From contig NW_003128864.1 of the NCBI RefSeq assembly GCF_000003605.2, positions 591,675 to 603,713 on the forward strand: a stretch of 12,039 bases of DNA, written 5' to 3'. Shown here one piece after another: positions 1-9,078 of the stretch (positions are counted from its first letter, which is position 1; each line of letters begins with the position of its first letter). The notes beneath the pieces are model-generated. The model was not told the origin of the DNA. It did not search any database and saw only the letters and a list, made by a program, of their open reading frames with translations. Position numbers and translations under genes: made by a program. Source of the stretch: Saccoglossus kowalevskii (taxonomy: Eukaryota > Hemichordata > Enteropneusta > Harrimaniidae).

Positions 1-370
1 ATGAGAACAATAGGTGATTTTCCGAACAATTGCGAGATCTTGCGAGATGCATGAAAGACGCACGTCGAACGTCTGCCGCAAAAATCGAACGATTTGATTT
101 TGAACTAGAATTTCTTTATTTCGCAGCTTACATTGACCGGCCGATCTTCGACAGAGGAATATTGCTTCCGAACACCCTCACTTTAATAATCGAAATTGTC
201 TATCATCAAATGTGGACAGCACATTATTAAGCATGGAAATGTCCCCAAAATACTTTCGCGTTTGTCGAATCCCACGCGATGTTTGACGCGACTACGACGC
301 TATGACCTTTGTTTGTCCTGTTTTTACGTTCGATTTCACGCATAACGCGTGATTCTCGCAGTGTACGGAA
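1..370. promoter_or_regulatory. CpG-rich block, possible promoter or first-exon region of a neighbouring gene
   Basis: I count about 32 CpG dinucleotides in the first 370 bases, with clusters near 61-95 and 257-345. The next 1,000 bases hold only a handful. This sharp change is what an unmethylated promoter or 5' end looks like in an otherwise CpG-depleted animal genome. No TATA box or clear initiator is visible. Just past the block, a plus-strand ATG at about 372 begins MFYYK and meets a GT at about 388 (AAAG|GTACTG), so a short first coding exon is conceivable, but nothing confirms it. It could instead be the edge of a CpG-rich transposable element. Confidence 0.4.
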
Positions 371-715
371 AATGTTCTATTACAAAGGTACTGAGATCAG
401 AACCAAACAAGAATACTCAAATCAAAAAGTCACCTCAAGGTGTTCAACCTTACTCCCAGGAATGTTAACACTGCCAGTTGTCATTACTGACTTACAATAA
501 ACTGGTACTTTCTCTAAAGATGTTTAAATATTTTAATGTAAACTGCTGAATCGTTCTTATAACATGCTGCTATGAATTACTAGACTAGTATAATTTATGA
601 TGACCTGAGTGGTCAGAATGACATTACAAGACCAAACCATGACTCATGACAAAATGCCATATAATATGACAATGCTCCTCCCTCCCTCCCACTCCAATAA
701 TCAGTATGTACTCAC
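371..715. other. No supportable gene; intron or intergenic
   Basis: This stretch is AT-rich and low in CpG, with stops in all frames at short intervals. It contains a pyrimidine run (CCTCCCTCCC) near 680-690. I see no other feature here. Confidence 0.5.
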
Positions 716-781
716 TTTCATCAATATCAGTGTCAGCATTTTCTGGTACATTTATGTTACAAACAGGATATTCATTGGTCT
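716..781 (-). CDS. Short phase-1 exon (22 codons), downstream of the proposed stop
   Basis: On the minus strand a pyrimidine-rich acceptor (CTGTTCCCCCATCAG) is followed by 66 open bases and then the donor GAAA|GTGAGTACAT. That donor is almost the same as the one ending the exon at 3214-3297. The frame runs from phase 1 to phase 1 and encodes TNEYPVCNINVPENADTDI followed by DE, an acidic peptide like the other short exons. The exon begins with AG, so joining it to an exon ending in A gives AAG (Lys), but joining it to the exon at 2602-2634, which ends in T, gives TAG, a stop. It is therefore either an exon of an alternative isoform that skips the membrane segment or part of a separate leftward gene. 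Confidence 0.55.
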
Positions 782-2340
782 CTGATGGGGGAACAGTTCA
801 CATGTGGACATTAGTAATCAGCATAAACTGCATATTACCATACTACTCATATCAATGCTTTATACTATTATTCATACTATAAATCCCTTCAATAACAATG
901 TTCAGAATGAGATGTCATAGCAAATGCTAAAATCCTCTTTTCATTCATCAAACAATCTGACACTTTCTGAGTTAATTTTAGGCATTGTCATTTTTATGTT
1001 AAATTATTGCCAAGATTTCAAAGCATCCTGCTTGAATCTGGCTTTCTGTGGGTCAGCCAGCTATTTGTTTAGTTGTCTTATTGATTAAACCGTGTCCTGG
1101 ATGTTTGGGCCAAATGACAACTTTTACTCTGGCAAAGGTCATGCACAGCAAATGGAAATGTTATAACTGCTCAAAGCTGTTACTGTTATGTAACTAGGAA
1201 ACCAGTCAGTTCTGGCAAGCTGCTCAAAGAAGAAAGATAATTTCAAGATATGTTTGCATTGAATGTTGTTTCTTTGTTTTGATTACCTAATAGTATTTAA
1301 ATACTAAACTTGCAATATCAGACTGTTTCTTGTTTGCCCAGCTTGAACTTACAATATATTCTTTCGAATTGAATTTTGAAGTTCACATAAAGCAGCTAGA
1401 TTAAGTTTCTAACTAGTGCAAAAGAATCTGTTTTAGTATAAGCATTTACAAAAGACATTTGACATGTAATTGTACCTTAACAGTACATGCTACAATACTA
1501 TAGTGTTACAAGTATATAATTATTCACACAATTTTTTATTATCAATTTTCCCTTTACTTTTACTTTACTGCCTAAAGCTTTGACCAATGAGAATGCCATA
1601 TATTGCCATTTATAGAAACTATTAATGACTGCTTTCTGTATCTTTAGACCGGACACAAGGATCAAGTGAAGTACTAGGTACTATATATATCATGCAAAGT
1701 CCCTAGGAATTTATAGTAGTTTGATATAGATTATCTGACAGTTTTGCCTTTTAGCTACAGGGAGTTTGATGGCAGTTATTGGCTTTAGGGATGCTTGATG
1801 TTCTGAGTTTGATCATGAATATTCTGATCTGATCATTAGGTGAGCACTGGTTATAGCGTCCACCTGCTACATTTACAATATACCATTCCAAGATTTATGC
1901 ACATGTATACTGCACATATACATAGCGCAATAAAAGCTTTACTCCTTTTGTGGCAAAAATGGATAGTGACTCTTTTCCAAAATGAAATTCTTGCAAGTCG
2001 TTTCCAACACTCGCTGAAGGATTTTTAGTGTTTGAGACTCAAAATGGATATACATGTACATGTATGGTGTAGAGTGGCAGATTTGAGTTAGATAAAGCTA
2101 AGGTGTATCAAATCTTAAGCTCCAGATGAGTCTGTATACTCAGGCCTCATCCTATTCTTTACAGTTTAAGTATTAGTCCTGAAGAAGCAAATAAGCACAT
2201 GTAATTTGCCAACTTTAGTCCCCAAAGAATTGTGAAATGTATCTCTATTCCCAGCCTGGGCATGCAGTTAATTCTACTAGTACACTAAGTTATACAGTCA
2301 CAGAACAATCAAACTGATTAACATTGGATGAGTGAAAACA
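782..2340. other. Long stretch without a supportable gene
   Basis: No reading frame here combines length, good splice sites and coding-like composition. Plus-strand acceptor-like sites occur near 1648 (TGTATCTTTAG) and 1754. The first could start a 30-base plus-strand microexon ending at a GT near 1679, but there is no independent support. A TACATGTACATGTA palindrome lies near 2050-2063, a sequence common in marine invertebrate genomes. A minus-strand AATAAA lies near 1535, far from the proposed stop at 2341. The remainder is plain AT-rich DNA. Confidence 0.5.
1841..1870 (+). repeat. Possible decayed tRNA-derived SINE head
   Basis: The bases GAGCACTGGTTATAGCGTCC followed by ACCTGCTAC resemble the A-box half of tRNA-derived SINE promoters, which often read roughly AGTGGTTAGAGCGTCCGCCT. 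No convincing B box (GGTTCGANTCC) follows; the nearest candidate, around 1880-1890, is badly degraded. No poly-A or simple-repeat tail can be tied to it. It could be chance similarity. Confidence 0.25.
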
Positions 2341-2548
2341 TCATGCCCAGACAGTAGTACCTGAAACAGATGTTGTAGAAGGCAGAGCAAGCACCATTGA
2401 TGCTGGTATTTTTGACACCTTCAAGAATGACCTCAAGCAGACAGCACAAAAAATACCAGAAGAGAAAGTCGACAAGAAGACACTCACTGAAAATAATTTA
2501 AAACAGTTAAATGTGAACAAAAGAATTCTAACTGGAGTTACAAAATGA
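2336..2548 (+). other. Unassigned charged plus-strand reading frame without a start codon
   Basis: Between an in-frame TGA at 2333-2335 and a TGA at 2546-2548 lie 70 open codons with no methionine. The translation has a natural-looking, charged composition, including TDVVEGRASTIDAGIFDTF and KKTLTENNLKQL. An AATAAA follows at 2575-2580. It could be a plus-strand terminal exon entered through an AG at 2349-2350 or 2353-2354, though the upstream pyrimidine tract is poor. It could also be a fragment of a retroposed gene. The competing view is that the purine-rich plus strand is only the complement of a minus-strand intronic pyrimidine tract leading to the acceptor at 2361. I cannot name a family. 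Confidence 0.2.
2341..2360 (-). CDS. Proposed terminal exon, last residues and stop
   Basis: On the minus strand the acceptor CTACAACATCTGTTTCAG precedes GT ACT ACT GTC TGG GCA TGA. Joined to the T that ends the exon at 2602-2634, the first codon becomes TGT (Cys), followed by TTVWA and the stop at 2341-2343. This completes a hydrophobic C-terminal segment. A second acceptor (GTAACTCCAG) at about 2532, in the same frame, would give a longer terminal exon at 2341-2531 ending at the same stop. It would add a long hydrophobic stretch after an intron of only about 70 bases. No polyadenylation signal was seen close downstream. Confidence 0.45.
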
Positions 2549-2601
2549 AAATGTAAAAAATTGTTAAACTGAAAAATAAATATAGAGAAATAAAAACTCA
2601 C

Positions 2602-2634
2602 AAGCATAGGTGGCTGCACATCCCATAAGAATGA
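2602..2634 (-). CDS. 33-base microexon encoding part of a membrane segment
   Basis: A strong acceptor (CTATCTTATTTCCAACCAG) and the donor GCTT|GTGAGT bound 33 bases in phase 1 to phase 1. It encodes ILMGCAATYA, with one split codon at each end; the upstream split codon becomes Val when joined to the G ending the previous exon. Sequence, phase and hydrophobicity fit the exons on both sides, and together they make one uncharged helix of transmembrane length. Microexons this small are easily missed by automatic annotation. Confidence 0.6.
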
Positions 2635-3087
2635 CTGGTTGGAAATAAGATAGACCTTCCAAAGGAAGATGTATAGAAGTCAAGAGTCAGCTAAAAATAT
2701 ATGCATTGCATCTAACAGCTGTATCACAACATGCCTCAAAACACATTCATTTAATGATGTTGACTAATACAGACTGGTATGCCAGAAAATGTAAATAACA
2801 TATTGCATACATGGTGAGTCAAAACTACAGAATGAAAAAGGCGTGGAATTATTGTCCCACACAAGACAAAGTTTTGTCTGTTGAGTTTATTTAATATCAT
2901 GCCATGTTAGTGTGTATTTTTAAGATTAATTTCTATGAAATCTCCACACCACAAACTGTTTTAATAATGTTAATGTTTATTTCAGTTGATCGCATAATAC
3001 ATGCCAGTGTTGTGAAAATTAAAATATTACAATGATTTCTGTAATAGAAAATCACTATACCTACTGAGACAGCATCTGCTGTCTTAC
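2635..3087 (-). other. Intron
   Basis: This is the interval between the microexon at 2602-2634 and the donor at 3087/3086. I found no additional exon with good splice sites here. An alternative in-frame donor for the upstream exon lies at 3060/3059 (GTAG|GTATAG). Confidence 0.5.
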
Positions 3088-3117
3088 CAGTAACGCTAAC
3101 TCCTAATATGTTTATTT
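3088..3117 (-). CDS. 30-base microexon beginning the membrane segment, with an alternative in-frame end at 3061
   Basis: The minus-strand acceptor GCATCTACTGTGTGTTAG precedes AA ATA AAC ATA TTA GGA GTT AGC GTT ACT G, followed by GTAAGA, a good donor. It is phase 1 to phase 1. The first codon (A + AA) is Lys, then INILGVSVT. A second donor 27 bases further on (GTAG|GTATAG, exon end at 3061) is also in phase 1 and would insert nine residues, GKTADAVSV. The short form gives a cleaner, uncharged helix when joined to ILMGCAATYA; the long form puts a Lys and an Asp in the middle. I prefer the short form. Confidence 0.5.
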
Positions 3118-3213
3118 CTAACACACAGTAGATGCTGTTATTACAATTACAATTATTGGAATTAGAGGTTCATGCAAACTTTTTACAAAAAAACTGTGAC
3201 ATCATGTACTCAC

Positions 3214-3297
3214 TTTCGGCACTGAAGCGAGAGAGCACTTCTCTCATAGCTGGAGTCATATTACCTGATGAGGGAATAATTATTGAAATGCTAAATG
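3214..3297 (-). CDS. 84-base phase-1 exon following the giant exon
   Basis: The acceptor TTTATCCATTTTCTGAG and the donor GAAA|GTGAGTACATG bound 28 codon equivalents. The peptide includes FSISIIIPSSGNMTPAM and then REVLSRFSAE. A TGA just upstream in this frame (about 3298-3300) fits the intron boundary. FSISIIIPS matches the pattern seen in two upstream exons (VSFTMHIPS and VSFTVHLPS), and REVLSRFSAE resembles the DDILKLLSQGF repeats. This supports common descent of these exons. It joins the giant exon through A + CA (Thr). Confidence 0.7.
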
Positions 3298-3498
3298 CTC
3301 AGAAAATGGATAAACTTCAGAGTAAATGTCTTGACGTTATTGATGTGTAATATATACATATATAACCTACTTGTGCATTCACAATCTGCATCAGATGGAA
3401 TTATTTTTCAGTAGAGACAATATACTAAGGTGATGAATTGTAATTACTTTGTTCTTTCATGATTCACACACTGTAAATGAAAATGCCACAATACTCAC

Positions 3499-6400
3499 TT
3501 TGAAGAACATCTGCCGTCGGCATTGTCATCTCTCTTAACATTTCAGAAGTTTCTTCCATCTTATTTGCAACCTCATTCCATCCAGGTTCTGTTTCGCTTA
3601 CTTCAGTGTCTAGTTTTTCTGCAGCCTTTACACTTCCTCTCACTACTGCTTTTTCAACCAGATGTGTCTTCTTTAATGACACTATCGATTCAGCAACCTC
3701 AGCTTTATCTTTTTCCTTTATTTTAGAATTGACTGATACTTCTGATGCTATACCTTGAGCAAGAAGTTCGAAGACATCTTCACAATTTTTTTCATCCTCG
3801 CAAAGCTGCTTCCGAAGTACAAGTGATAGTTTAACATTTTCAATGATGCCTACAGGTTCAATGATACTTTCCTGCCGAAGCTCCCTAACTGGTCCTTCTG
3901 TAATATACAGCTCTGGGTCAGGCATCTGCAATAACAAGGTGCTTTCATCTTCAACAAAAGACATTTCACTATCTTTTGTAGCATACACCATATGCACTAT
4001 TTCAAAGTTTTCTTCTGCAACTTCCTTTGTTATTTCAATCAGATCAACCTTCAATTCCTCTTCATATTCCACAGGGAGTGCCCTTGTATAGTCCAGCACC
4101 AACAATTCAACTCGTTCCTCATCAGCGACCACACTTGGCACTTCATCCTCACTAGCAAAGTATAAAGCCATTTCTGGGTATTCTATCATTACACTTTCTG
4201 CTTCAGAATACTCGACTGAAACAACCTCAGGTCTTATATCAGAAATGAATTCCTCATCATAGCTGGAACTTGAGTAGTCTGTTGAAAAATCTCTGATACC
4301 CCCAGATAACAATGCCAATATGTCATCATCATTGTCATAGTCCTCGTGTACCTCTTGTTTCCTCACTCTGGATGGTCTAGAGAAATAGTGTTTATCATCT
4401 TCCGATATTTGTAGTTCATTTGTTTTATCATCATGCTTGCCTACTGAGATCAGTCTGTCACCATCTTCAATTATTTCTAACCGCTCTAGTTCCTCTCTCT
4501 CCACCTCTAGCTCTTCATCATCATTATATGCCCGTTCCTCATCCATTTCATCATCATATTCAGATTCAACAACCCTGGGGATACTTTCAGAAAACCCTTG
4601 TGAAAGTAATTTTAAAATATCATCTTCCTCTTCTGGTTCATAAACATATTCATCTTTTCCCTTCTCCTCCTCCTCCTCTTCTCCCTCAGTTTGTTGGATA
4701 TCTTCATCTTCATCCATTGCATCGTCATGCTTCATCTCACTCAAAACTTCTCTTCCATGTCCCCACTCGTATTCCGATTCAACAACCCTAGAGGTAGTTT
4801 CAGAAAATCCTTGTGAAAGTAATTTTAAAATATCATCTTCCTCATCTGCTTCATGAACAGCTTCTATTTCCTCCACCTCTTCTTCTTCTTCTGCTTGTTC
4901 CTCCTCTTCGTCTTCATCTTCATCCATTGCACCATCACTTAATAAATCTTTTCCCTGTTCCCACACATATTCAGGTTCAACAGCCCTAGGGATACTTTCA
5001 GAAAACCCTTGTGAAAGTAATTTTAGAATATCATCTTCCTCTTCTTCTTTATAAACAGCTTCTATTTCCTCTACCTCCACCTCCATCTCTTCTTCTTCTT
5101 CTTCTTCTTCTTCTTCTTCTGCTGCTGATTCCTCCTCATCATCTGCATCATCATGCAAAACAACTTCTCTCTGTTCCCACCTATCTTCAGATTCAACATC
5201 TTTGGGTATGCTTTCAGAAAATCCCTGAGAAAGCAACTTTAGAATATCATCTTCCTCTTCCTCTTCATGAACAGTTTTAGAGAACCTGCCTGATCGAACC
5301 CCAGTGAACCCTCTTGACAGAAACTGCATAGGATCAACATCCTCCTCTTCATATGACTTTAACAAATAACCTGATTTTCTTTCTTTGATTTTGTCTTCAT
5401 CTCCACTTTCTGAAACCATGAAGTCATCATCATCTGGTGATAATGACTCCAAAGCTGAACAATATGCAGTATCTGCTTCAGACCTCTTTCCATCTTCTTC
5501 AGTGTCCTCTTCTTCCTCCTCTTCTGGTATTGTGTCAAGCAGTCTCTCCATGAACATCTCACCATCCTGGTCTTTTATTTCATAAGATTCCTCATAATCA
5601 TCTTCCCTGTCTTGTGTAAAAGCAATTTTGACTGGCCGAATAAATGCATCCTCCGGAGGGAGTTCATCATCATATTCATCACGAAATCTATCTATCTCAT
5701 ATTCCATTTCAATTGTTCCTTCTGATGTACTTTCAGATTCTTCATCTGAAGTTGCTTTCAGGGTTTCATCATCACTTTCAGTATCCCCAGTTTTAGTCAC
5801 TATCATCTCAGGGACACTTTCTCCATCATCATCTCCCATAGCATGGAAATGATCATCAACTTGGTTTTCTTGAACAGTAGTACCAAAAGAAAGAAATTTC
5901 ATTATATCTTCATCCTCATCTGGAGGTGGTGCTTTGTAATACTGTCTTCTCCTGGTCGCAGAAATACCACCAGAAAGAAAGGCCATGACATCATCATCCT
6001 CATCATCACCAAATGCTGCTTCACTGTCAGTTTCCAGGCATGAGCAGTCAGAGTCTTCAGCATAATAATCTTTGCCAGCATTGGTACTTTCTTCTTCATC
6101 ATCAGTTTTATACAAGTCGCAGCTTGTATCAGAGTCTTGTATGTATTCCTGATCTTCCTGATATTCTTCATGTGATGCTGGCTTATGAATGTCTCCATGA
6201 TTTACAATAGTTAGAGCTTCAGGCTCTGTCTCCTGTTCAGTACTATCCTCTTCTGAAGAATACACCATCACTTGTTCCTCTTCTTCATCATAGATTGGTC
6301 TCTCATTTCTTTTTTCTTCATCAACTTTAATTTCGTCCCAGATATCTGTTGCAGAATCAGTATCAGCAGTGTCTGTATCATGTGTGTATCCTTCAGTTAG

Positions 6401-7671
6401 CAGTCGCATCACATCATCCAGCTCCCCTTCAGTAACATTTTGCCTTCTTCTCGTGTAACCTCTAGACAGGAACCTCATAATATCATCCTCACTTTCTTCT
6501 TCCTTTTCTTCCCACTTTCTCCGCCTAGAAATGTATGGTTCATGATCTGATTCTTTAACAGGTGTTACTTTTTCCTTAGGTTTTTCAGTAACACCTGCTT
6601 GCTCAGATGTTGCATGGCTTTTTGCTAGCATTGCTTTTTGGTAAGATTGTTGGTGTGTATTAATCACTGTGTCTGTTAAGTCTTTATCAACAATGACATA
6701 AAAAACATTCTGGATGGGATGGCTAATAAAAAACATTTCCTGTACTGAATCACTCTCATCTTCATTAGTTATTTCTTCAGCTAAAACAATGGCTTTGGTT
6801 TTTGCTTGTTGGTATGTTACACTAGGAAATGTTAGTTCATCAGCAACAACATGGTATGCAAAATCATGTTCATAACAATCATAAAACCACTCTTCGAGTA
6901 CATCTGTTTCATAGTTATCCTCTATTGCTAGAGATGCACACTGCATTTTTCTTTTTAATATCTTTGGTATATTTTCTGTTGGAGAAATAACTTTTGAAAC
7001 CAATACTTGTTTAATAGCTTCCTCATCTTCATCACTACTCTCTGAAAAAAGCTTTTGCTTTCTGCAATGCAACCTCACACCCTGAATAGCAGTTATGTGT
7101 TCATCACGTTGACTTGGAGACAGTGGCGTATCAATATTTGATGTATTGACATGTTTAACATTATGTTCTTTTTGTGCTTTGTTCTTAGATTTATTGTTTA
7201 ACGAGAGATTATGGTTTGCTGTACTGCCTTCATTTATATTTACAGTTTGATCACCTTCAGATGATAAAATACTTGCATTTTTCTGATCATCTGTTATGAC
7301 TTTACTTTGGTCTGGTTTTCTTTCCACAGATTTATCAAAAAACGTTTGTTCGTGTTCATTTTTAGGAAATAATGAGCTTGGCCATCCAGTTGGTGTTGAA
7401 GGACTACTGCCAGATGAACTTAGCCTCACACACGACTTACTGACAAAGTTTAATCTTAGGTTGTGACTCATTGATTTTGTTCTATCAGCATAATCAGCAT
7501 CATCATCAGAGGCAAACACATTATCTTCAACACTTAGTGATGGTAAAAGGATTTTAAGTCTCTCTCCTTTGGAAACAGTTGTATTCCCCTCTTGACTTTG
7601 CACAGAATTTTTGAATGGTGCTGTATCTACATCTTTTGTTTCTGTTGATTGGTTTGGTAAATCACAGTCAG
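3499..7671 (-). CDS. Giant exon encoding about 1,390 residues of a highly acidic repeat protein
   Basis: The frame is open for 4,173 bases (1,391 codons). It starts after the acceptor TGATTCTTTCAAAACATAG (first residues TDCDLPNQSTETKD) and ends at CTTCAAA|GTGAGT, phase 1 to phase 1. About the first 370 residues (7671-6560) are Ser/Thr-rich and mixed, with an SSSGSSPSTPTGW stretch near 7365-7420. They include less disordered-looking parts such as EEWFYDCYEHDFAYHVV near 6900 and MFFISHPIQNVFYVIV near 6720. From about 6540 to 4280 it is Glu/Asp-rich with repeated DD(I/V)(L/M)x(F/L)L(S/T)xG motifs, sometimes followed by arginines (GYTRRR, ISATRRR). The last 260 residues are acidic without tandem repeats and contain EDVFELLAQGIASEV. 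No enzyme domain, signal peptide or zinc finger is visible. It is probably largely disordered with many casein-kinase-2-like sites. I do not recognise the family. Confidence 0.9.
4545..5265 (-). repeat. Four tandem coding repeats, each containing EEDDILKLLSQGFSE
   Basis: Near-identical DNA for ILKLLSQGFSE recurs with TTTT/CTTT anchor positions at about 4610, 4823, 5021 and 5237. The spacings are 213, 198 and 216 bases (71, 66 and 72 codons), all in frame. Each core is followed by (S/T)xPxxVExE and, in three copies, by a Trp (DRWEQ, YVWEQ, YEWGH). It is preceded by an acidic linker of variable length. Most length variation is in the Glu-rich linkers, which suggests unequal crossover plus microsatellite slippage. 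Confidence 0.9.
5088..5120 (-). repeat. Coding trinucleotide microsatellite (GAA)n giving poly-Glu
   Basis: An uninterrupted TCT/CTT run on the plus strand encodes about eleven glutamates in the giant exon's linker. Such runs are prone to length change and probably vary between individuals. Confidence 0.85.
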
Positions 7672-8519
7672 CTATGTTTTGAAAGAATCAGAAAGAAGAT
7701 AATGCAAGATAAAGAGATTAGGAAGAAAACAGGATATGAAAATATGGTTTGAAAACCAGAAATTTATACAACTTGAAATGACCAAAATTTGTTTTTGGAG
7801 AAGGTATCATTTATACATGTGCATTCTAATGAGAGTTTAAAAAGTGAAATAATGAGAGTGATAATAATGATAATGATAACCTGAAGAACTGAAAAAATCA
7901 GTTGTCAGAAGTTTATACTGTATATATGTTTTAATTAAACAAGTTTATGTACAAGGTACTAGAAACAATAACAGTTTTCAATTTACACTGGATACAGTTT
8001 AGTTGACACGTATTACTGTATAATAAATACAGGTTAAGAAATTTATTATGGAATTCAATTAAGTATTACCTGGTCATTCATGACACTTCAACCATTTATG
8101 TATCTTGCAGGGTATACTAACAACTACAACTACTTTGAAATATCATGCAGCCACACTGTTATTGATCTTTTTGTTAGGAAATTACATCCTTTCAACTGTG
8201 GTAATGTTTTCTCGGCCTCGCTCTTGTATTAATAATAAGGAGACACAATTTTGTTAACACTGACAGCTGATTTCAAAATATTGTTAATAAAAGTAAACAG
8301 CAACTGTACTCCAGCTAAATCGATATACGCTTTGGTCAGCGGATGCTGTTACTTGAGGGCACTTAGAACAATATAATCCATATCATACACACAATTTTTG
8401 TGTTATTGATATAGGCATTATTTAGGGGTTAGATATACATTGTTAAATCATTTTCTACCATTCCATTAGTTGTTTATAAATGGTATTTTTCCATGCATGA
8501 CAATCTCAATTTTACTCAC
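7672..8519 (-). other. Intron
   Basis: This lies between exon 8520-8630 and the giant exon. It contains GATAATAATGATAATGATAA-like simple sequence near 7858-7880. A donor-like CAG|GTAATA at 8070 and an acceptor-like TTAG near 8117 bound 47 bases with stops in the frames that matter, so I do not call an exon. Nothing else was seen. Confidence 0.55.
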
Positions 8520-8630
8520 TTTGGTAGAGTAATGGGGACTCCCCCTCACTGCCAGTTGTGACAGTATCAAGAGTTGATAAGGTACTCTCAGTATCGGCTA
8601 TAATGGAACTTGTGTCTTCTTCTTCTTTTA
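8520..8630 (-). CDS. 111-base phase-1 exon
   Basis: The acceptor GTTGTTTTACTGTTAAAAG precedes TA AAA GAA GAA GAA GAC, and the exon ends at TACCAAA|GTGAGTA. The 37 codon equivalents encode IKEEEDTSSIIADTE, then a Ser/Thr-rich stretch (STLSTLDTVTTGSEG) and ESPLLYQ. It joins the upstream exon as A + TA (Ile) and the giant exon as A + CT (Thr). The acceptor is not the only AG in the area (AGs also occur inside the GAAGAAGAAG run), so the exact start is less certain than the end. Confidence 0.65.
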
Positions 8631-9078
8631 CTTTTAACAGTAAAACAACAATTTTGACTATTACAACATATGTTTTCATAGTACATGATTTTTGATATCA
8701 AGTTTTGAAGATCAAAGTCCTCAACAGAAGAAAATTAATCATGTGCAGTAACAACATGCATCTCTCAAAGATGAGGTTGTTAGCATAACAGTGGCAGAGT
8801 TAACTTGGTTATTACTGCATGATTTGTCACTTGATAAACAGCAATGAATACTGCACTGTGTACATGGTTTGGCATAAAGTTGTCACCATTTAAAAGATAG
8901 GTGACTATTCACACATCGTAAGTTAGATGGGGTAAAGTTGTTACAGAAACTTCAAGCAAATCAACTATCCATCAACATTCCAAGTGTATTATAGACTGAT
9001 AGTTATAGTGGATGTACACTACATCATGCATAACATTGGAAAGCATTCACAAAAATATCCAGCAGCCTGAATACTCAC
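8631..9078 (-). other. Intron
   Basis: No further exon, repeat or RNA gene was recognised between the two flanking exons. Confidence 0.5.

Noticed and set aside
30-230. Plus-strand frame of 66 codons in the CpG-rich block
   Set aside because: No recognisable domain, and it contains an acceptor-like TTTCGCAG in its middle. It is better seen as part of an untranslated or promoter region.
1353-1395. Minus-strand 43-base exon candidate between CTAG and GTAAGT
   Set aside because: Its length is not a multiple of three, so it breaks the phase-1 pattern. The acceptor's pyrimidine tract is weak and the peptide is uninformative.
1840-2028. Plus-strand frame of 62 codons beginning at the SINE-like sequence
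   Set aside because: Composition is not protein-like, there are no splice signals, and the start coincides with a probable repeat fragment.
2341-3117. KASH-type nuclear envelope tail
   Set aside because: The segment has no lumenal extension ending in the proline-rich motif known for KASH domains. Only about five residues follow the hydrophobic core.
4420-4791. Plus-strand frame of 123 codons rich in His, Pro and Leu, and other plus-strand frames inside 3523-6210
   Set aside because: They are antisense complements of the acidic giant exon: GAA/GAT codons on one strand read as TTC/ATC on the other. They have no independent start or splice support.
5286-6490. Neuropeptide-precursor reading of the repeats (FLSRGYTRRR, FLSRGFTG)
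   Set aside because: Basic cleavage sites follow only a few copies, no signal peptide is visible, and the protein appears to end in a membrane anchor rather than being secreted.
8070-8116. Minus-strand 47-base exon candidate ending in CAG|GTAATA
   Set aside because: Stops occur in all three frames, and the length would shift the frame of the gene.
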